From Pantoea sp. IMH (GTDB lineage: Bacteria; Pseudomonadota; Gammaproteobacteria; Enterobacterales; Enterobacteriaceae): a DNA stretch of 64,000 nt. The stretch covers positions 186,001 to 250,000 of the forward strand of contig NZ_JFGT01000007.1 of NCBI RefSeq assembly GCF_000599885.1, written 5' to 3'. Position 1 is the first letter of the stretch. Each line of letters opens with the position of its first letter. The notes under the pieces are model-generated. The model searched no databases. It was not told where the DNA came from and was given only the letters and a program-made list of their open reading frames with translations. Positions 29,834 through 40,967 of the stretch are shown here, piece by piece. A program made the position numbers and the translations under genes.

Positions 29834-30478
29834 TCAGAAGCCGAGGCTGTCCAGCAGGTCATCAACCTGATCCTGGTTCGCCACCACGCCCGGTGCCGCG
29901 CCGTTAATCTGCGGTCCGTTGAGCAGGCTGTCCGCATCCTTTTTAGGCCGCGCCGCCGGTTCTGGCATATTCTCCAGCAGCACCGCCAGCAGCTGACGTT
30001 CAATCTCCTGGATCACATCCATCATGCGCTTGATAACCTGACCGGTGAGGTCCTGGAAATCCTGCGCCATCATGATTTCCATCAGCTGCGCGTTGGTGAA
30101 CGAGGTGTGCTCCGGCACGGCTTCCAGATAACCACGGGTATCCGAGACCAGCGCGCGGGCGTCGGCCAGATCGACAGGATGTTCGAACCACTCATCCCAG
30201 CGCCCCTTCAGCTCTTTCGCACCCGTTTCCATCAGCGTCTGCCGTGGCTGGGAGGCCTCCACACAGTTCAGGGCCCGCTCTGCCGCCTGAGCAGTCATTT
30301 GCACTACGTAATCGAGTCGATCGCGCGCATCAGGAATAGCTTCTGCCGCTTCGGCGATCGCCTGATCCAGACCCAGCTCGCGCAGACTGTCACGCAGCAT
30401 CCGCGTCAGTGAACCGATGCGGGAGATGATGTCGTGCGCCGAGGCCGCATCAACATTTGGTGTCGGAATAGTGGTCAT
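29834..30478 (-). CDS. cheZ: CheY-P phosphatase CheZ
   Basis: 214 residues, as in E. coli. The catalytic Asp and Gln are in [16 protein letters not shown]; the C-terminal CheY-binding peptide is [10 protein letters not shown] long four-helix dimer that dephosphorylates CheY-P at receptor arrays. 9 bp after cheY. Confidence 0.98.
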   Translation of the reverse strand: MTTIPTPNVDAASAHDIISRIGSLTRMLRDSLRELGLDQAIAEAAEAIPDARDRLDYVVQMTAQAAERALNCVEASQPRQTLMETGAKELKGRWDEWFEHPVDLADARALVSDTRGYLEAVPEHTSFTNAQLMEIMMAQDFQDLTGQVIKRMMDVIQEIERQLLAVLLENMPEPAARPKKDADSLLNGPQINGAAPGVVANQDQVDDLLDSLGF

Positions 30479-30487
30479 CTCGGCTCC

Positions 30488-30877
30488 TTACATGCCCAGC
30501 TTTTCGAAGATCTTACCTAATTTCTCTTCAAGCGTGGCTGCGGTAAAAGGTTTAACAACGTAGCCGCTGGCTCCCGCCTGAGCAGCCGCAATAATATTCT
30601 CTTTCTTCGCTTCCGCCGTAACCATCAGCACCGGCAGCTTGCCCAGCGCAGCGTCAGCACGAATGGTTTGCAGCAGCTGCAAGCCGTCCATGTTGGGCAT
30701 GTTCCAGTCGGAGATGACGAAGTCGAAGCCGCCGGTGCGCAGTTTCGCCAGCGCATCAACGCCATCTTCAGCTTCTTCAACGTTGTTGAAGCCCAACTCT
30801 TTCAGCAGGTTACGGACGATACGACGCATAGTGTTGAAATCGTCGACCACCAGAAACCGCATATTTTTATCAGCCAT
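30488..30877 (-). CDS. cheY: Chemotaxis response regulator CheY
   Basis: 129 residues, single receiver domain. Acid pocket VVDDF, phospho-Asp57 in [12 protein letters not shown], Thr in MVTAEA, Lys in YVVKPF. CheY-P binds FliM to cause clockwise rotation. Located in the order cheR-cheB-cheY-cheZ. Confidence 0.99.
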   Translation of the reverse strand: MADKNMRFLVVDDFNTMRRIVRNLLKELGFNNVEEAEDGVDALAKLRTGGFDFVISDWNMPNMDGLQLLQTIRADAALGKLPVLMVTAEAKKENIIAAAQAGASGYVVKPFTAATLEEKLGKIFEKLGM

Positions 30878-30918
30878 ACTTACTCCTGTTTTGTGTAGCC
30901 CCGCGGACGGGCGCTGCG

Positions 30919-31968
30919 TTATATACGTAATGCCTGTCCGGCGCTAATTTTTGCCAGCATGTGCTGGCTGATTTGGTGGAGATCCACCACTTCGCTGGCG
31001 CCCCCGAGGCCGATCGCCTCGCGGGGCATGCCAAAGACCACACAGCTCGCTTCGTTCTGAGCGATGGTCCAGGCTCCCGCTTTGTTCATCGCGAGCAGTC
31101 CTGCTGCTCCGTCATTGCCCATGCCGGTCAGGATCACCCCGACGGCGTTACGTCCGGCGTACTGCGCCACGGATTTAAACAGGACATCCACCGACGGTTT
31201 GTGACGGTTCACCGGCGGTCCTTCATTCAGTTTGACCTGATAGTTCGCGCCGCTGCGTGCCAGTTCCATATGCATCGCGCCTGGCGCGATGTAGGCGTGA
31301 CCGGGCAGAATTCGCTCACCGTCCTCAGCCTCTTTTACCGTAATCTGGCACAGCTTGTTCAGCCTCTCCGCAAAGGAGCGGGTAAAGCCTGGCGGCATAT
31401 GCTGCGTAATCATCAGCGCCGGGCTGGTGGCAGGCAGCGGCTGCAGCACGTGGCGGATCGCTTCGGTTCCACCGGTTGAGGCGCCAATGGCGATCAGCTT
31501 TTCGCTGCTCAATAGCGGACCCGCTTTCAGCATGGTCGGCGCCACCTGCGGGCCGCGCATCTGTAGTCTGGCGCGCGAGGCCGCCCGGACTTTATCGGCA
31601 ATCATCTGGCTGTAGCCCAGCATTCCTTCACGGATGCCGAGCGAGGGTTTGGTGACGAAATCCACCGCACCAAGCTCCAGCGCACGCAGGGTAATTTCCG
31701 AACCCTTGCCGGTCAGAGATGACACCATGACCACCGGCATCGGCCTCAGCCGCATCAGCTTCTCAAGAAAGTCGAGACCGTCCATGCGCGGCATTTCCAC
31801 ATCCAGCGTCAGCACGTCGGGGTTAAACTGCTTGATAAGATCGCGTGCCACCAGCGGATCCGGCGCTGAAGCGACCATCTCCATATCTGAATGACTGTTG
31901 ATGATTTCCGTCATCAGCTGCCGCATCAGCGCGGAATCATCAACACATAACACTCTGATTTTGCCCAT
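30919..31968 (-). CDS. cheB: Chemotaxis methylesterase/deamidase CheB
   Basis: 349 residues. N-terminal receiver ([19 protein letters not shown]) joined to the methylesterase domain with Ser in GASTGGTEA, His in TQHMPPGF and Asp in GMGNDGAAG. Removes methyl groups from receptors for adaptation. Overlaps the cheR stop by one base. Confidence 0.98.
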   Translation of the reverse strand: MGKIRVLCVDDSALMRQLMTEIINSHSDMEMVASAPDPLVARDLIKQFNPDVLTLDVEMPRMDGLDFLEKLMRLRPMPVVMVSSLTGKGSEITLRALELGAVDFVTKPSLGIREGMLGYSQMIADKVRAASRARLQMRGPQVAPTMLKAGPLLSSEKLIAIGASTGGTEAIRHVLQPLPATSPALMITQHMPPGFTRSFAERLNKLCQITVKEAEDGERILPGHAYIAPGAMHMELARSGANYQVKLNEGPPVNRHKPSVDVLFKSVAQYAGRNAVGVILTGMGNDGAAGLLAMNKAGAWTIAQNEASCVVFGMPREAIGLGGASEVVDLHQISQHMLAKISAGQALRI

Positions 31969-32840
31969 TATCTTTCCTTAGTCAGTCCGTAGACTGTCTG
32001 GCCGCGCAGATAAAACTCTTTGCTAATCTGGCTGAAGTTTTCCGAGTGACCGGCAAACAGGATGCCGCCAGGTTTCAGCATCGGCACAAAGCGCCGTAAA
32101 ATCTTCTCTTGGGTCTCTTTATCAAAGTAGATCATGACGTTACGGCAAAAAATTGCATCAAAGGGACCCGGCACGGACCACTCATTCGCCAGCAGGTTCA
32201 GCTGGGCATAAGAGACCATGTTTGCCAGGTCGGGCCTTACCCGCACCATGCCGGCGTGCGGGCCCGTGCCGCGAAAGAAAAACTTTTGCAGCTGCTGCGG
32301 CGAGAGCGTCCGCAGCTCTTCCTGGCGATAGACGCCTGCCAGCGCCTTTTCCAGCACCTGGGTATCAATGTCAGTGGCGTGTACCTGGAACTTTCCCGGC
32401 CCGCTGCCCAGCGTTTCCGCCAGCGTCAGGGCGATGGAGTAAGGTTCCTCGCCGGTGGAAGCCGCCGCACACCAGACGTTGAAATTGCCGCTGCGCCGTT
32501 TGGCATGCTCCGCCAGAATCGGGAAGTGGTGCGCCTCACGGAAAAATGCCGTCAGGTTAGTGGTCAGCGAGTTAATAAACGCCTGCCACTCCGGGCTGTT
32601 GGAGTCACTCTCCAGCAGCGCGAGGTAACGGCCAAAATCGTCGATGCCCAGCATCCTCAGCCTGCGGACCAGTCGGTTGTAAACCATTTCTCGCTTGTGA
32701 TCGGCGAGAACAATACCGGCTCGCTGATAAATCAGCTGGCTGATACGCCTGAAATGTGTGTCGGATAACGGCAGGCGCTGTGCCATCTGGCCCAGCAGCG
32801 TTGCGTTTTCCGCCGGCGCTAACAACGTCGATTTTTTCAT
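31968..32840 (-). CDS. cheR: Chemoreceptor methyltransferase CheR
   Basis: 290 residues. N-terminal helical domain and SAM-dependent domain with [15 protein letters not shown] and [13 protein letters not shown]. Methylates receptor glutamates; it docks on the C-terminal NWETF of the two receptors that carry it here. 26 bp after the Tap-like receptor gene. Confidence 0.98.
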   Translation of the reverse strand: MKKSTLLAPAENATLLGQMAQRLPLSDTHFRRISQLIYQRAGIVLADHKREMVYNRLVRRLRMLGIDDFGRYLALLESDSNSPEWQAFINSLTTNLTAFFREAHHFPILAEHAKRRSGNFNVWCAAASTGEEPYSIALTLAETLGSGPGKFQVHATDIDTQVLEKALAGVYRQEELRTLSPQQLQKFFFRGTGPHAGMVRVRPDLANMVSYAQLNLLANEWSVPGPFDAIFCRNVMIYFDKETQEKILRRFVPMLKPGGILFAGHSENFSQISKEFYLRGQTVYGLTKER

Positions 32841-32866
32841 CCAGATTCACCCTGCTAAATGCAGTC

Positions 32867-34468
32867 TTATGGGGTTAAAGCCAATTCATGTTCCCTGTTG
32901 GCCTGCGTGGCAACCTGGTCCGGCATCTCTGCGTCGCTGAGTGAGAATTTGCTCACTGCGCCCGTCAGGAAGTCTGCCTGTGCTTCAAGTGCTTCTGTGG
33001 CGGCTGCCGCTTCCTCTACCAGCGCGGCATTCTGTTGTGTTACCTGATCCATCTGGCTGACCGCCTCCGCCACCTGTTCGATTCCGCGACGCTGTTCGTC
33101 GGAGGCGGAGGCGATCTCACCCATAATGTCGGTGACCCGCGTTACCGAACGGACGATTTCATCCATCGTTTCACCCGCGCTGGCGACCAGGACGGAGCCC
33201 TGACTGACCCGGTTAACCGATTCTTCAATCAGCCCTTTTATCTCTTTCGCTGCCTGCGCGCTGCGCTGGGCCAGACTGCGTACTTCACCGGCCACCACCG
33301 CAAATCCCCTTCCCTGCTCACCCGCGCGGGCGGCTTCCACTGCCGCATTCAGCGCCAGAATGTTGGTCTGGAAGGCGATGCCATCAATTACGCTGGTGAT
33401 ATCGCCGATTTTTTTCGAACTGCCTGCTATTTCGTTCATGGTGGCTACCACGTTTCCGGTCAGCGAGCCGCCTTTGTGCGCCGTCACCGAGGCCTCTTTG
33501 GCCAGCTGCGAGGCCTGACGGGCGTTCTCAGCGTTGCCGGTTACCGTCGCCGTCAGCTGTTCCATGCTTGCCGCCGTTTCCGCCAGCGAGGCGGCCTGCT
33601 GCTCCGTGCGTGCCGAGAGATCGTTATTGCCTGAGGCGATCTCACGGATGCCGGTCTGCATCGCCTGGCTGCCATCGCGCACGCTGCTGACGGTTTCCGC
33701 CAGCGCCTGCTGCATCGCTTTCAGGCTGGTGAAGAGCTGGCTCAGCTCGTTACGGCCTTCGGCAGTAATCGTGCCGCCCAGGTTGCCCGAGGCGATGCGT
33801 TCGAAGTGCCCGCGCATCAGCGCCAGTGGCGCAATGACCGCCTTACGCACCCACAGTATGCCGGTCAGCATTACCACCAGGGAGAGCACCACGGCGATGA
33901 AAAAGATCACCTTCGATTGCTGATAAAAACCGCGGCTTGCTTTGCTGGCTGCCAGCCGCTCCTGGTCGAAATACTGCATCCAGCGGTTATATTCGCCCTG
34001 AAACTTGTCCTGCACGCCCTGCGTTGGTGAATCCAGAAAATCCTGCAGCTGATAGTTCTGCAGATAGACAATCAACTGGCTCAGCTCCTGGGCATAGTTG
34101 TCATAAACGACTTTGATATTGTCCTTCATTGCCGGATCCGCCACTGGCCATGCTGCAAATGCCTTATAGGCTTTATCGGCAGCATCGAGATCTTCCTGAG
34201 CCTTTGTCATCAAACTTGTGACTTTATCGCGCGGAAGACTGAGCGCCGCACGCGTGCCGGCCCGGCTCAGTGTCAGGCGCGCGCTAAGCAGCGCGGCCCA
34301 GGTCTGACCAAGCGCATCACGCTGCGCCCCGCTCGCTTCAACCTGATGCATATTGTCGGCATCCTGGCGAAACGAATTAAAGGACAGGCCACCGGCAACG
34401 ATTTGCATCACGCAAAACAGACCCAGCAAAAAAACGATCGTGGTGGAGATGCGAATCCGACTAAACAT
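32867..34468 (-). CDS. Methyl-accepting chemotaxis protein (no CheR-docking tail)
   Basis: 533 residues from the ATG at 34468, which has CAGGAGG 7 bases upstream; a longer frame starting nine codons earlier lacks support. Helix near 10-32, periplasmic four-helix domain, second helix ([20 protein letters not shown]), HAMP, and a signalling domain with the hairpin tip [20 protein letters not shown]. It ends in [10 protein letters not shown], without NWETF, like E. coli Tap and Trg. Its position between a Tar-like receptor and cheR also equals that of tap. The ligand is unknown; the helix-1 motif reads [10 protein letters not shown] rather than [10 protein letters not shown]. Confidence 0.93.
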   Translation of the reverse strand: MFSRIRISTTIVFLLGLFCVMQIVAGGLSFNSFRQDADNMHQVEASGAQRDALGQTWAALLSARLTLSRAGTRAALSLPRDKVTSLMTKAQEDLDAADKAYKAFAAWPVADPAMKDNIKVVYDNYAQELSQLIVYLQNYQLQDFLDSPTQGVQDKFQGEYNRWMQYFDQERLAASKASRGFYQQSKVIFFIAVVLSLVVMLTGILWVRKAVIAPLALMRGHFERIASGNLGGTITAEGRNELSQLFTSLKAMQQALAETVSSVRDGSQAMQTGIREIASGNNDLSARTEQQAASLAETAASMEQLTATVTGNAENARQASQLAKEASVTAHKGGSLTGNVVATMNEIAGSSKKIGDITSVIDGIAFQTNILALNAAVEAARAGEQGRGFAVVAGEVRSLAQRSAQAAKEIKGLIEESVNRVSQGSVLVASAGETMDEIVRSVTRVTDIMGEIASASDEQRRGIEQVAEAVSQMDQVTQQNAALVEEAAAATEALEAQADFLTGAVSKFSLSDAEMPDQVATQANREHELALTP

Positions 34469-34514
34469 CAAAGCCTCCTGGACAAGCCGCCCCATCCGGG
34501 CGGCAAAAGGTCAG

Positions 34515-36182
34515 TTAAAAGGTTTCCCAGTTATCTTCTGAAGCGGGCGCGGCCAGTGCTTTACGCGGCGTGGCCGGCTCGTTTTTTATCGTCTTAAGGA
34601 CATTAACGGCCTGGATGACATTTTCTTTACGGATTTGAAACACGGCGACGGCCTGGCTCAGCCGGCTCGCCTGCTCTTCAAGCGCGGCAGCAGCAGCGGC
34701 GGACTCTTCCACCAGCGAGGCGTTCTGCTGGGTGACGCGATCCATTTCCGTTACGGCGGTACCCACCTGGTCAATCCCTTTGCTCTGCTCATCGGAGGCG
34801 GAGGCAATTTCCCCCATGATGTCGGTAACGCGGGTGACGGCGCTGACGATATCGGACATGGTTTCGCCTGCGCTTTCTACCAGCACCGAGCCGGTATCGA
34901 CGCGGGCAACGGAATCTTCAATCAGGCTTTTGATCTCTTTGGCCGCCTGGGCGCTGCGCTGCGCCAGGCTGCGGACTTCACCGGCAACGACCGCAAAGCC
35001 ACGCCCCTGTTCACCCGCACGGGCCGCTTCCACTGCCGCGTTAAGTGCCAGGATATTGGTCTGGAAGGCGATGCCGTCAATCACGCTGGTGATATCCGCA
35101 ATCTTTTTCGAACTACCGGCGATATCGCTCATTGTCTTCACAACGCCATCCACTACCTTGCCGCCTTTCTGTGCGGTTTCGGAAGCGCTCAGCGCCAGCT
35201 GTGATGCCTGACGGGCGTTTTCGGCGTTCTGCTTAACCGTCGCGGTCAGCTGTTCCATGCTGGCTGCCGTTTGTTCCAGCGAGGCCGCCTGCTGCTCAGT
35301 CCGTGAGGAGAGATCGTTGTTGCCCGCTGAGATTTCGCTCGCGCCGGTGAAAATAGCGTCAGAACCGTCGCGGACGTCGCTGACGGTACGCACCAGCGAC
35401 TGCTGCATCTCACGCAGGCTTTCAGCCAGCTGGGTCATCTCGCTGCGCCCTTCCACCTCGATGGACTGGGTAAGATCGCCGCGTGCGATATGTCTGATAT
35501 GTTCGATATTGCTGTTCAGCGGACGCAGCAGGATGTGCTGAATGCCGCGCCAGGCCAGTGCGATGACCGCCAGCGTGACAAAGGCGACAATCATCAGCAG
35601 CCACAGCGTACGCAGATAGGCGTTCTCATTTGTTTCCACGCCCTCTGCCGTAAGCTGGTTATTGGTCTCCAGCCAGGCGTTGTAGGTTTTCTCAAACTGA
35701 TTCTGATAGCCCTGGGTCGGCTGGGCGACAAATTCGTCAAACCTGCCGCTCTCCATCATGCCGATCAGTTCGGTAAGCGCGGTATGCAGCTGGTTATAGT
35801 CGTTATGCAGCGCCTTGACGTTCTCTGCCGTTTTCCCTTTTTCAGAAAGGTTGGCGTCAAAGATCACCATGGATTTGTCCGCACGCGTCAGCTCTTCGCG
35901 CGCTTCCGCCAGCAGCTCCTTCACTGTGGTACCGGAGCCGGACTGCGTGGAATCCTGTAAATAGCGAATACCGGCACGGTTAAGCGTGTTACGTGCCTGA
36001 ACCAGGGAAACCCATGAGGTACCCATCGCCTGCTGTAGATTCCGCAGTTGCTGGTTAAAAGCGAAATTATCTTTGTCATTTTTCACGGTCTGGAAGAACA
36101 GACCGCCGGTGCCAAGCTGTAAAACGGCAAACAGCGCCAGGACACCGATCAGACCGGTGACCACTTTCATACGTTTAAACAT
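34515..36182 (-). CDS. Methyl-accepting chemotaxis protein, Tar/Tsr type
   Basis: 555 residues. Two membrane helices (~10-30 and ~190-215), periplasmic sensor with [12 protein letters not shown], matching the amino-acid-binding Arg/Asn/Arg set of Tar and Tsr, HAMP, methylation helices and the signalling tip. Ends in NWETF, the CheR/CheB docking pentapeptide. It has a consensus sigma-28 promoter and starts the operon receptor-receptor-cheRBYZ. An amino-acid attractant (aspartate or serine) is likely. Confidence 0.94.
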   Translation of the reverse strand: MFKRMKVVTGLIGVLALFAVLQLGTGGLFFQTVKNDKDNFAFNQQLRNLQQAMGTSWVSLVQARNTLNRAGIRYLQDSTQSGSGTTVKELLAEAREELTRADKSMVIFDANLSEKGKTAENVKALHNDYNQLHTALTELIGMMESGRFDEFVAQPTQGYQNQFEKTYNAWLETNNQLTAEGVETNENAYLRTLWLLMIVAFVTLAVIALAWRGIQHILLRPLNSNIEHIRHIARGDLTQSIEVEGRSEMTQLAESLREMQQSLVRTVSDVRDGSDAIFTGASEISAGNNDLSSRTEQQAASLEQTAASMEQLTATVKQNAENARQASQLALSASETAQKGGKVVDGVVKTMSDIAGSSKKIADITSVIDGIAFQTNILALNAAVEAARAGEQGRGFAVVAGEVRSLAQRSAQAAKEIKSLIEDSVARVDTGSVLVESAGETMSDIVSAVTRVTDIMGEIASASDEQSKGIDQVGTAVTEMDRVTQQNASLVEESAAAAAALEEQASRLSQAVAVFQIRKENVIQAVNVLKTIKNEPATPRKALAAPASEDNWETF

Positions 36183-36213
36183 ATCTACCTCGGTAAAGGG
36201 TCATTTGACTTTA

Positions 36214-36240
36214 TTATCGGCAGCGGCGGAGGGATCTTTA
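36214..36240 (-). promoter_or_regulatory. Sigma-28 (FliA) promoter of the receptor-cheRBYZ operon
   Basis: On the minus strand TAAA, 15 bases, GCCGATAA: an exact match to the FliA consensus and spacing, 32 bp before the receptor ATG. Confidence 0.92.
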
Positions 36241-36589
36241 TTAAGGAATCCATTAGCTGCCCGGCGGCAGAGAAAAAGCTGAAAGCAGTACGCCAGGAAA
36301 CCGGCCTGAGGCTGAGGCGGTGTTTAAAATATCGCCAGCCGTACCTTCCGCGCTTTTCAGACGCTGAAAACGCTTCTGATTAAGGCGGGATTCAGACTGC
36401 TGACAAACGTAATGAGAGATAAGAGGGAGAAGAAGTAAAGCGGCCCGCGCCATAACAGGCGTGGGCCGGGCTTTCAGAAACCTTAACCTGCTTCTTTACG
36501 GACAGGTCCTGTTACCGGCGCCTGATCCGGATGAATAACCGGCAACGCCGCCCGTTCGAAGCGGCGTTGCCGGTTTGCTGTTAACGCAA
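36241..36589. other. Intergenic region between receptor genes with two hairpins
   Basis: No gene recognised. One imperfect 11-pair stem (36441-36468) and one perfect 15-pair stem (36537-36575) lie downstream of the receptor gene that ends at 36590; they probably serve as its terminators. Confidence 0.5.
36537..36575 (-). terminator. Strong hairpin after the third receptor gene
   Basis: A perfect 15-bp stem (AACCGGCAACGCCGC and its complement) with a 9-base loop, 14 bp past the stop. The T tail on the minus strand is short (TTATTC). Confidence 0.65.
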
Positions 36590-38260
36590 TCAGAACGTTT
36601 CCCAGTTTCCTTCTGAGGTCGCCGGCGCGCTGTTTTTTGACGTCAGCGCTTTAGGAGAGGCAACTTTTGCCATGGCCGGTTTCAGGGTTTTAACCGTCTG
36701 ATCGTTACGCACGCGGAATACGGCTACCGCCTGGGTCAGACGGCTTGCCTGCTCTTCCAGCGCCGCTGCCGCAGTGGCTGACTCTTCCACCAGCGAGGCG
36801 TTCTGCTGGGTGACGCGATCCATCTCGGTTACGGCTGTGCCGACCTGATCGATACCCCGGCTCTGCTCGTCGGACGCGGAAGCAATTTCCCCCATGATGT
36901 CGGTGACGCGCGTAACGGCGTTCACGATGTCATTCATGGTTTCGCCTGCGGTGCCTACCAGCACAGTTCCGCTATCGACGCGGGCAACAGAGTCTTCAAT
37001 CAACCCTTTGATCTCTTTGGCGGCCTGCGCGCTACGCTGCGCCAGGTTACGCACTTCACCGGCCACTACCGCAAAGCCTCTGCCCTGCTCACCGGCCCGC
37101 GCAGCTTCCACGGCGGCGTTCAGTGCAAGGATGTTGGTCTGGAAGGCGATACCGTCAATCACGCTGGTAATGTCAGCGATTTTCTTCGAACTGCCAGCGA
37201 TGTCGCTCATGGTTTTCACCACGCCATCCACCACTTTGCCGCCTTTCAGCGCGGTTTCTGACGCGCTCAGCGCCAGCTGTGAAGCCTGACGCGCGTTTTC
37301 GGCGTTCTGCTTAACGGTGGCGGTCAGCTCTTCCATGCTGGCGGCGGTTTCTTCCAGCGAGGCAGCCTGCTGTTCGGTACGGGCAGAAAGATCGTTGTTA
37401 CCGGCAGCGATTTCGCTGGCGCCGGTATAGATCGCGTCTGAACCGTCACGTACGTCGCTGACGGTGCGTACCAGCGCATGCTGCATATCGCGCAGGCTGC
37501 TGGCCAGTACTGCCATTTCGTTACGGCCTTCAACTTCAATGTTGTTGGTCAGATCGCCGCTGGCGATTTTGCTGATGTGGCCAATGTTGGTCTGCAGGGG
37601 CTTAATCAGCACGCGCTTCAGGCCAAACCAGCACAGCACGATCAGCGCCACCACCAGCAGCATCACGCCGCCAATAACCCACAGCATCAGGTTATAAGCA
37701 CTCTGGTTGGCTTCCACGCCCTGTGCGGTCAGCACGTTTTGCGCATCACGCCAGGCGCTGTAGACGTCCTGCATCTCGTTCTGTTTTTGCTCGATGTTTT
37801 GCTTATACATCTCCACCAGCTGCCGGTTTACCATCAGCTCCAGCATGGTGTTTAACGCTGTCGAATAGTTAACGTACTGCTGCTCAAGATTGGCAATCAG
37901 TTTTGGATCGGTGCCCGGCGTGTTTGGAATCGCGCGATAGGCCTGAAAGGATTTTTCCGCATCATCCAGCAGCGCGCGGCCCTGCTTACTGATAGCGTTC
38001 AGCGATTCGCTGTTGATGCTGTTGGCAGTTTCGCTCTGTAAACGCAGCATGCCGCGATTAAGCGTGATACGCGTCTGATTCAGTGAAATCCAGGCATCGG
38101 TAAATAATGAGACGTTCTGGCTGGAGCTCTGTGCAATGACAAAGTTATTTTTATCTTTGGTCAGCGCGTGGATAAATAATCCGCCGGAAATCAGCTGCAA
38201 CGAGCCGAAGACCAGCAGTACGATTAAAAGACTGGTTACGACCTTTATACGTGTAAACAT
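36590..38260 (-). CDS. Methyl-accepting chemotaxis protein with NWETF tail
   Basis: 556 residues from the ATG at 38260 (AAGGGTG upstream; [12 protein letters not shown] resembles other receptors); an in-frame extension of 55 residues is rejected because it crosses the promoter. Two membrane helices, periplasmic sensor with [14 protein letters not shown], signalling domain nearly identical to that of the neighbouring receptor, end NWETF. It has its own sigma-28 promoter and terminator, between cheW and the receptor-cheRBYZ operon. Ligand unknown. Confidence 0.94.
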   Translation of the reverse strand: MFTRIKVVTSLLIVLLVFGSLQLISGGLFIHALTKDKNNFVIAQSSSQNVSLFTDAWISLNQTRITLNRGMLRLQSETANSINSESLNAISKQGRALLDDAEKSFQAYRAIPNTPGTDPKLIANLEQQYVNYSTALNTMLELMVNRQLVEMYKQNIEQKQNEMQDVYSAWRDAQNVLTAQGVEANQSAYNLMLWVIGGVMLLVVALIVLCWFGLKRVLIKPLQTNIGHISKIASGDLTNNIEVEGRNEMAVLASSLRDMQHALVRTVSDVRDGSDAIYTGASEIAAGNNDLSARTEQQAASLEETAASMEELTATVKQNAENARQASQLALSASETALKGGKVVDGVVKTMSDIAGSSKKIADITSVIDGIAFQTNILALNAAVEAARAGEQGRGFAVVAGEVRNLAQRSAQAAKEIKGLIEDSVARVDSGTVLVGTAGETMNDIVNAVTRVTDIMGEIASASDEQSRGIDQVGTAVTEMDRVTQQNASLVEESATAAAALEEQASRLTQAVAVFRVRNDQTVKTLKPAMAKVASPKALTSKNSAPATSEGNWETF

Positions 38261-38300
38261 GGAGCACCCTTGGTATTGAAAAATTGGAACATCACCGGAT

Positions 38301-38327
38301 CTATCGGCCCTGCATGGTGAATCTTTA
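38301..38327 (-). promoter_or_regulatory. Sigma-28 (FliA) promoter of the single receptor gene
   Basis: Minus strand TAAA, 15 bases, GCCGATAG: seven of eight -10 bases and the exact spacing match the FliA consensus; 41 bp before the ATG. Confidence 0.9.
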
Positions 38328-38407
38328 TGCGGTCTGAGGGCTATTTTTTGGTAAATATTCCGGCGAAGTCGTTGCTGAGCAGGCGAATCATTTACCCGCT
38401 CGCCAAT

Positions 38408-38436
38408 AAAAAAGGCCGATCGCACGAGGATCGGCC
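38408..38436 (-). terminator. Terminator after cheW
   Basis: Stem GGCCGATC / GATCGGCC, 7-base loop, six T on the minus strand; 20 bp past the cheW stop. It closes the motAB-cheAW operon. Confidence 0.9.
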
Positions 38437-38456
38437 CTGTTATGATGAAATTGGGT

Positions 38457-38954
38457 TTACGCGCTGCGCAGCGTATCCATCAGCGCCATCTCTTCGCTGC
38501 TGAGTAATTTTTCGATATCGACCAGAATCAGCATGCGATCGTTGAGCGCACCCAGTCCGGTCAGATACTCGGTTGACATTGTGACCGCGAATTCAGGCGA
38601 AGGACGGATTTGATCCTGGCTCAGCGACAGCACGTCAGAAACGCCATCCACCACAATTCCAACCACGCGCTGCTCAAGGTTCAGCACGATCACCACGGTA
38701 TTATCGTTATATTCCACATCCGGCTGCGCGAACTTAATGCGCAGATCGATAATAGGAACGATAACGCCGCGCAGGTTCGTCACCCCTTTAATGAACTGCG
38801 GCGTGTTAGCGATGCGGGTAACCTGATCGTAACCGCGGATCTCCTGCACTTTTAAAATATCGATGCCGTACTCTTCGTCACCCAGTGTAAACACCAGAAA
38901 CTCCTGACCCACGGTTTCGCCAGCGAGTTTAGTGACAGTTGCCATTCCAGTCAT
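38457..38954 (-). CDS. cheW: Chemotaxis coupling protein CheW
   Basis: 165 residues (E. coli 167). Links receptors to Che[35 protein letters not shown] and [17 protein letters not shown] are diagnostic. Last gene of the motAB-cheAW operon, 23 bp after cheA. Confidence 0.99.
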   Translation of the reverse strand: MTGMATVTKLAGETVGQEFLVFTLGDEEYGIDILKVQEIRGYDQVTRIANTPQFIKGVTNLRGVIVPIIDLRIKFAQPDVEYNDNTVVIVLNLEQRVVGIVVDGVSDVLSLSQDQIRPSPEFAVTMSTEYLTGLGALNDRMLILVDIEKLLSSEEMALMDTLRSA

Positions 38955-38977
38955 AGTTCTACCCTTAATCGGTTAAG

Positions 38978-40963
38978 TCAGGCTGCGGCTCCCGCCACGC
39001 GCTTTTCACGGTTGAGAGACTGAAGTGCCGAAACATCGACAATCAGCGCCACGCTACCATCACCCAGGATGGTGGCCGCCGAGATCCCCGGCACTTTGCG
39101 ATAGTTACTTTCCAGGTTTTTCACCACGACCTGGTGCTGACCAATCAGCTGATCCACCAGCAGCGCATAGCGCTTACCGGCACTTTGCAGGATAACCACG
39201 ATGGCCTGAGTCGCTTCCGTTTTCGCACCCTGCACGTCAAACACATTCCACAGCTCGACCAGCGGCAGATATTCGCCGCGCACTTCCAGCACGCGCTCGC
39301 CGCCCGCCAGCGGATGCAGATCGTCTGCCAGCGGCTGGAGGGATTCCATGACCGCATTCAGCGGCAGAATAAAGACTTCATCCGCCACGCGCACGGACAT
39401 GCCATCCAGAATCGCCAACGTCAGCGGCAGCAGAATACGGATGGTGGTGCCTTTACCCTGCTTAGAAGAGATTTCGACGTGACCGCCCATCTCCTGAATA
39501 TTTCTTTTCACCACGTCCATGCCGACACCGCGGCCGGAAACATCGGTAACCTGCTCCGCCGTCGAGAAACCAGGGGCAAAAATAAGCATCCCTACTTCTT
39601 CATCGCTCATCGACTCGCTGACCGGCAGCCCCGAAGAGAGCGCCTTGGCCAGGATACGTTCGCGGTTCAGCCCGGCGCCGTCATCGTTAACTTCGATGCA
39701 GATATTGCCGCCCTGATGTTCCGCGGAAAGCGTCAGGTTACCGACGGCATGTTTGCCCGCCGCCAGACGTTTTTCCGGCGATTCGATGCCGTGGTCGAGG
39801 CTGTTACGGACCAGGTGAGTCAATGGATCGATAATGCGTTCGATCAGGCTCTTGTCCAGCTCGGTTGAGCTTCCCATCAGCGTCAGCTCGACTTCTTTAC
39901 CCAGCTTACTGGCCAGATCACGCACCAGACGCGGGAAGCGGCTGAAAACGTATTCCATCGGCATCATACGGATGGACATCACCGACTCCTGGAGATCGCG
40001 GGCGTTGCGCTCCAGCTGGCCCATGCTGTTCAGCAGATCGCCGTGTGCGACTGGATCAAGTTCGTTGGAACGCTGAGCCAGCATCGACTGCGTGATCACC
40101 AGTTCGCCTACCAGGTTGATCAGCTGATCGACTTTTTCTACCGCTACGCGGATGCTGGTAGATTCGCTTGCCTTCGGCGCCGCTTTCTTCGCGCTTTCAC
40201 GCTTAGCCGCTGGCGCGATTTCACTGACGACAGCCGGTTGAGGCGCCGCCTCGACGACCGCTTCCATCACCTCTGGCTCTGCCGCCGGAGCCGCTACCGC
40301 TGGCGCATCAACGAATTTGATCTGCGCTTCATCAATGACAAAGCAGAGGACGGCGACGATATCATCCTGGCCCACTGAGGAATCCAGGGTAACTTCTACC
40401 GACGTTTCGCCCTTGATCACCTCAGAGACGGTGCCAAGATTGCCCAGCTCTTCCAGCATAAGCGGAATTTCTGACGGCTTCAGATCGACCAGCGCCAGGC
40501 GCAGTGCGCCGCCGGTCGCTACCGGCGTCGCTGCGGGCGCTGCCGTTGTCGCGGCTGGGGTCACTTCACCTTTGGCTTCCAGGGCAAGCTGACGCAGCGC
40601 CTGACAGATGTATTCAAACGTCTCGGCATTCGGTTCCGTGGCGGTTTTATAGGCATCGAGCTGTTCCTGCATAATATCTTTGGTTTCCAAAAACAGGTTG
40701 ATGATGTCGGTGCTTAACTGCATTTCGCCGCGGCGGGCACCGTCGAGAATATTCTCCAGAATGTGCGTCGTTTCCTGCAGCACGGTAAAACCAAAGGTCC
40801 CAGCCCCGCCTTTTATGGAGTGGGCCGCACGGAAGATAGCGTTAAGCTGCTCCGAATCGGGTTCCTGGGGATCTAACCCCAGCAGATGTTGTTCCATGTC
40901 GGCCAACAGTTCGTCGGCTTCATCGAAAAACGTCTGGTAAAAATCGCTGATATCCATGCTCAC
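38978..40963 (-). CDS. cheA: Chemotaxis histidine kinase CheA
   Basis: 661 residues (E. coli 654). P1 with phospho-His in FRAAHSIKGGAGTFGF (H48), an Ala/Pro-rich linker, P2 CheY/CheB-binding domain (~155-220), a second Ala-rich linker, P3 dimerisation (RVAVEKVDQLINLVGELVIT), P4 ATPase (RNSLDHGIE, DDGAGL, GRGVGMDVV) and P5 CheW-like end. Extra length is mainly in the linkers. 4 bp after motB. Confidence 0.98.
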   Translation of the reverse strand: MSMDISDFYQTFFDEADELLADMEQHLLGLDPQEPDSEQLNAIFRAAHSIKGGAGTFGFTVLQETTHILENILDGARRGEMQLSTDIINLFLETKDIMQEQLDAYKTATEPNAETFEYICQALRQLALEAKGEVTPAATTAAPAATPVATGGALRLALVDLKPSEIPLMLEELGNLGTVSEVIKGETSVEVTLDSSVGQDDIVAVLCFVIDEAQIKFVDAPAVAAPAAEPEVMEAVVEAAPQPAVVSEIAPAAKRESAKKAAPKASESTSIRVAVEKVDQLINLVGELVITQSMLAQRSNELDPVAHGDLLNSMGQLERNARDLQESVMSIRMMPMEYVFSRFPRLVRDLASKLGKEVELTLMGSSTELDKSLIERIIDPLTHLVRNSLDHGIESPEKRLAAGKHAVGNLTLSAEHQGGNICIEVNDDGAGLNRERILAKALSSGLPVSESMSDEEVGMLIFAPGFSTAEQVTDVSGRGVGMDVVKRNIQEMGGHVEISSKQGKGTTIRILLPLTLAILDGMSVRVADEVFILPLNAVMESLQPLADDLHPLAGGERVLEVRGEYLPLVELWNVFDVQGAKTEATQAIVVILQSAGKRYALLVDQLIGQHQVVVKNLESNYRKVPGISAATILGDGSVALIVDVSALQSLNREKRVAGAAA

Positions 40964-40967
40964 GGTA

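Noticed and set aside
39134..39868. 244-codon plus-strand frame opposite cheA
   Set aside because: Antisense shadow of a GC-rich, well-recognised gene; His/Arg/Gln-rich translation typical of such shadows.
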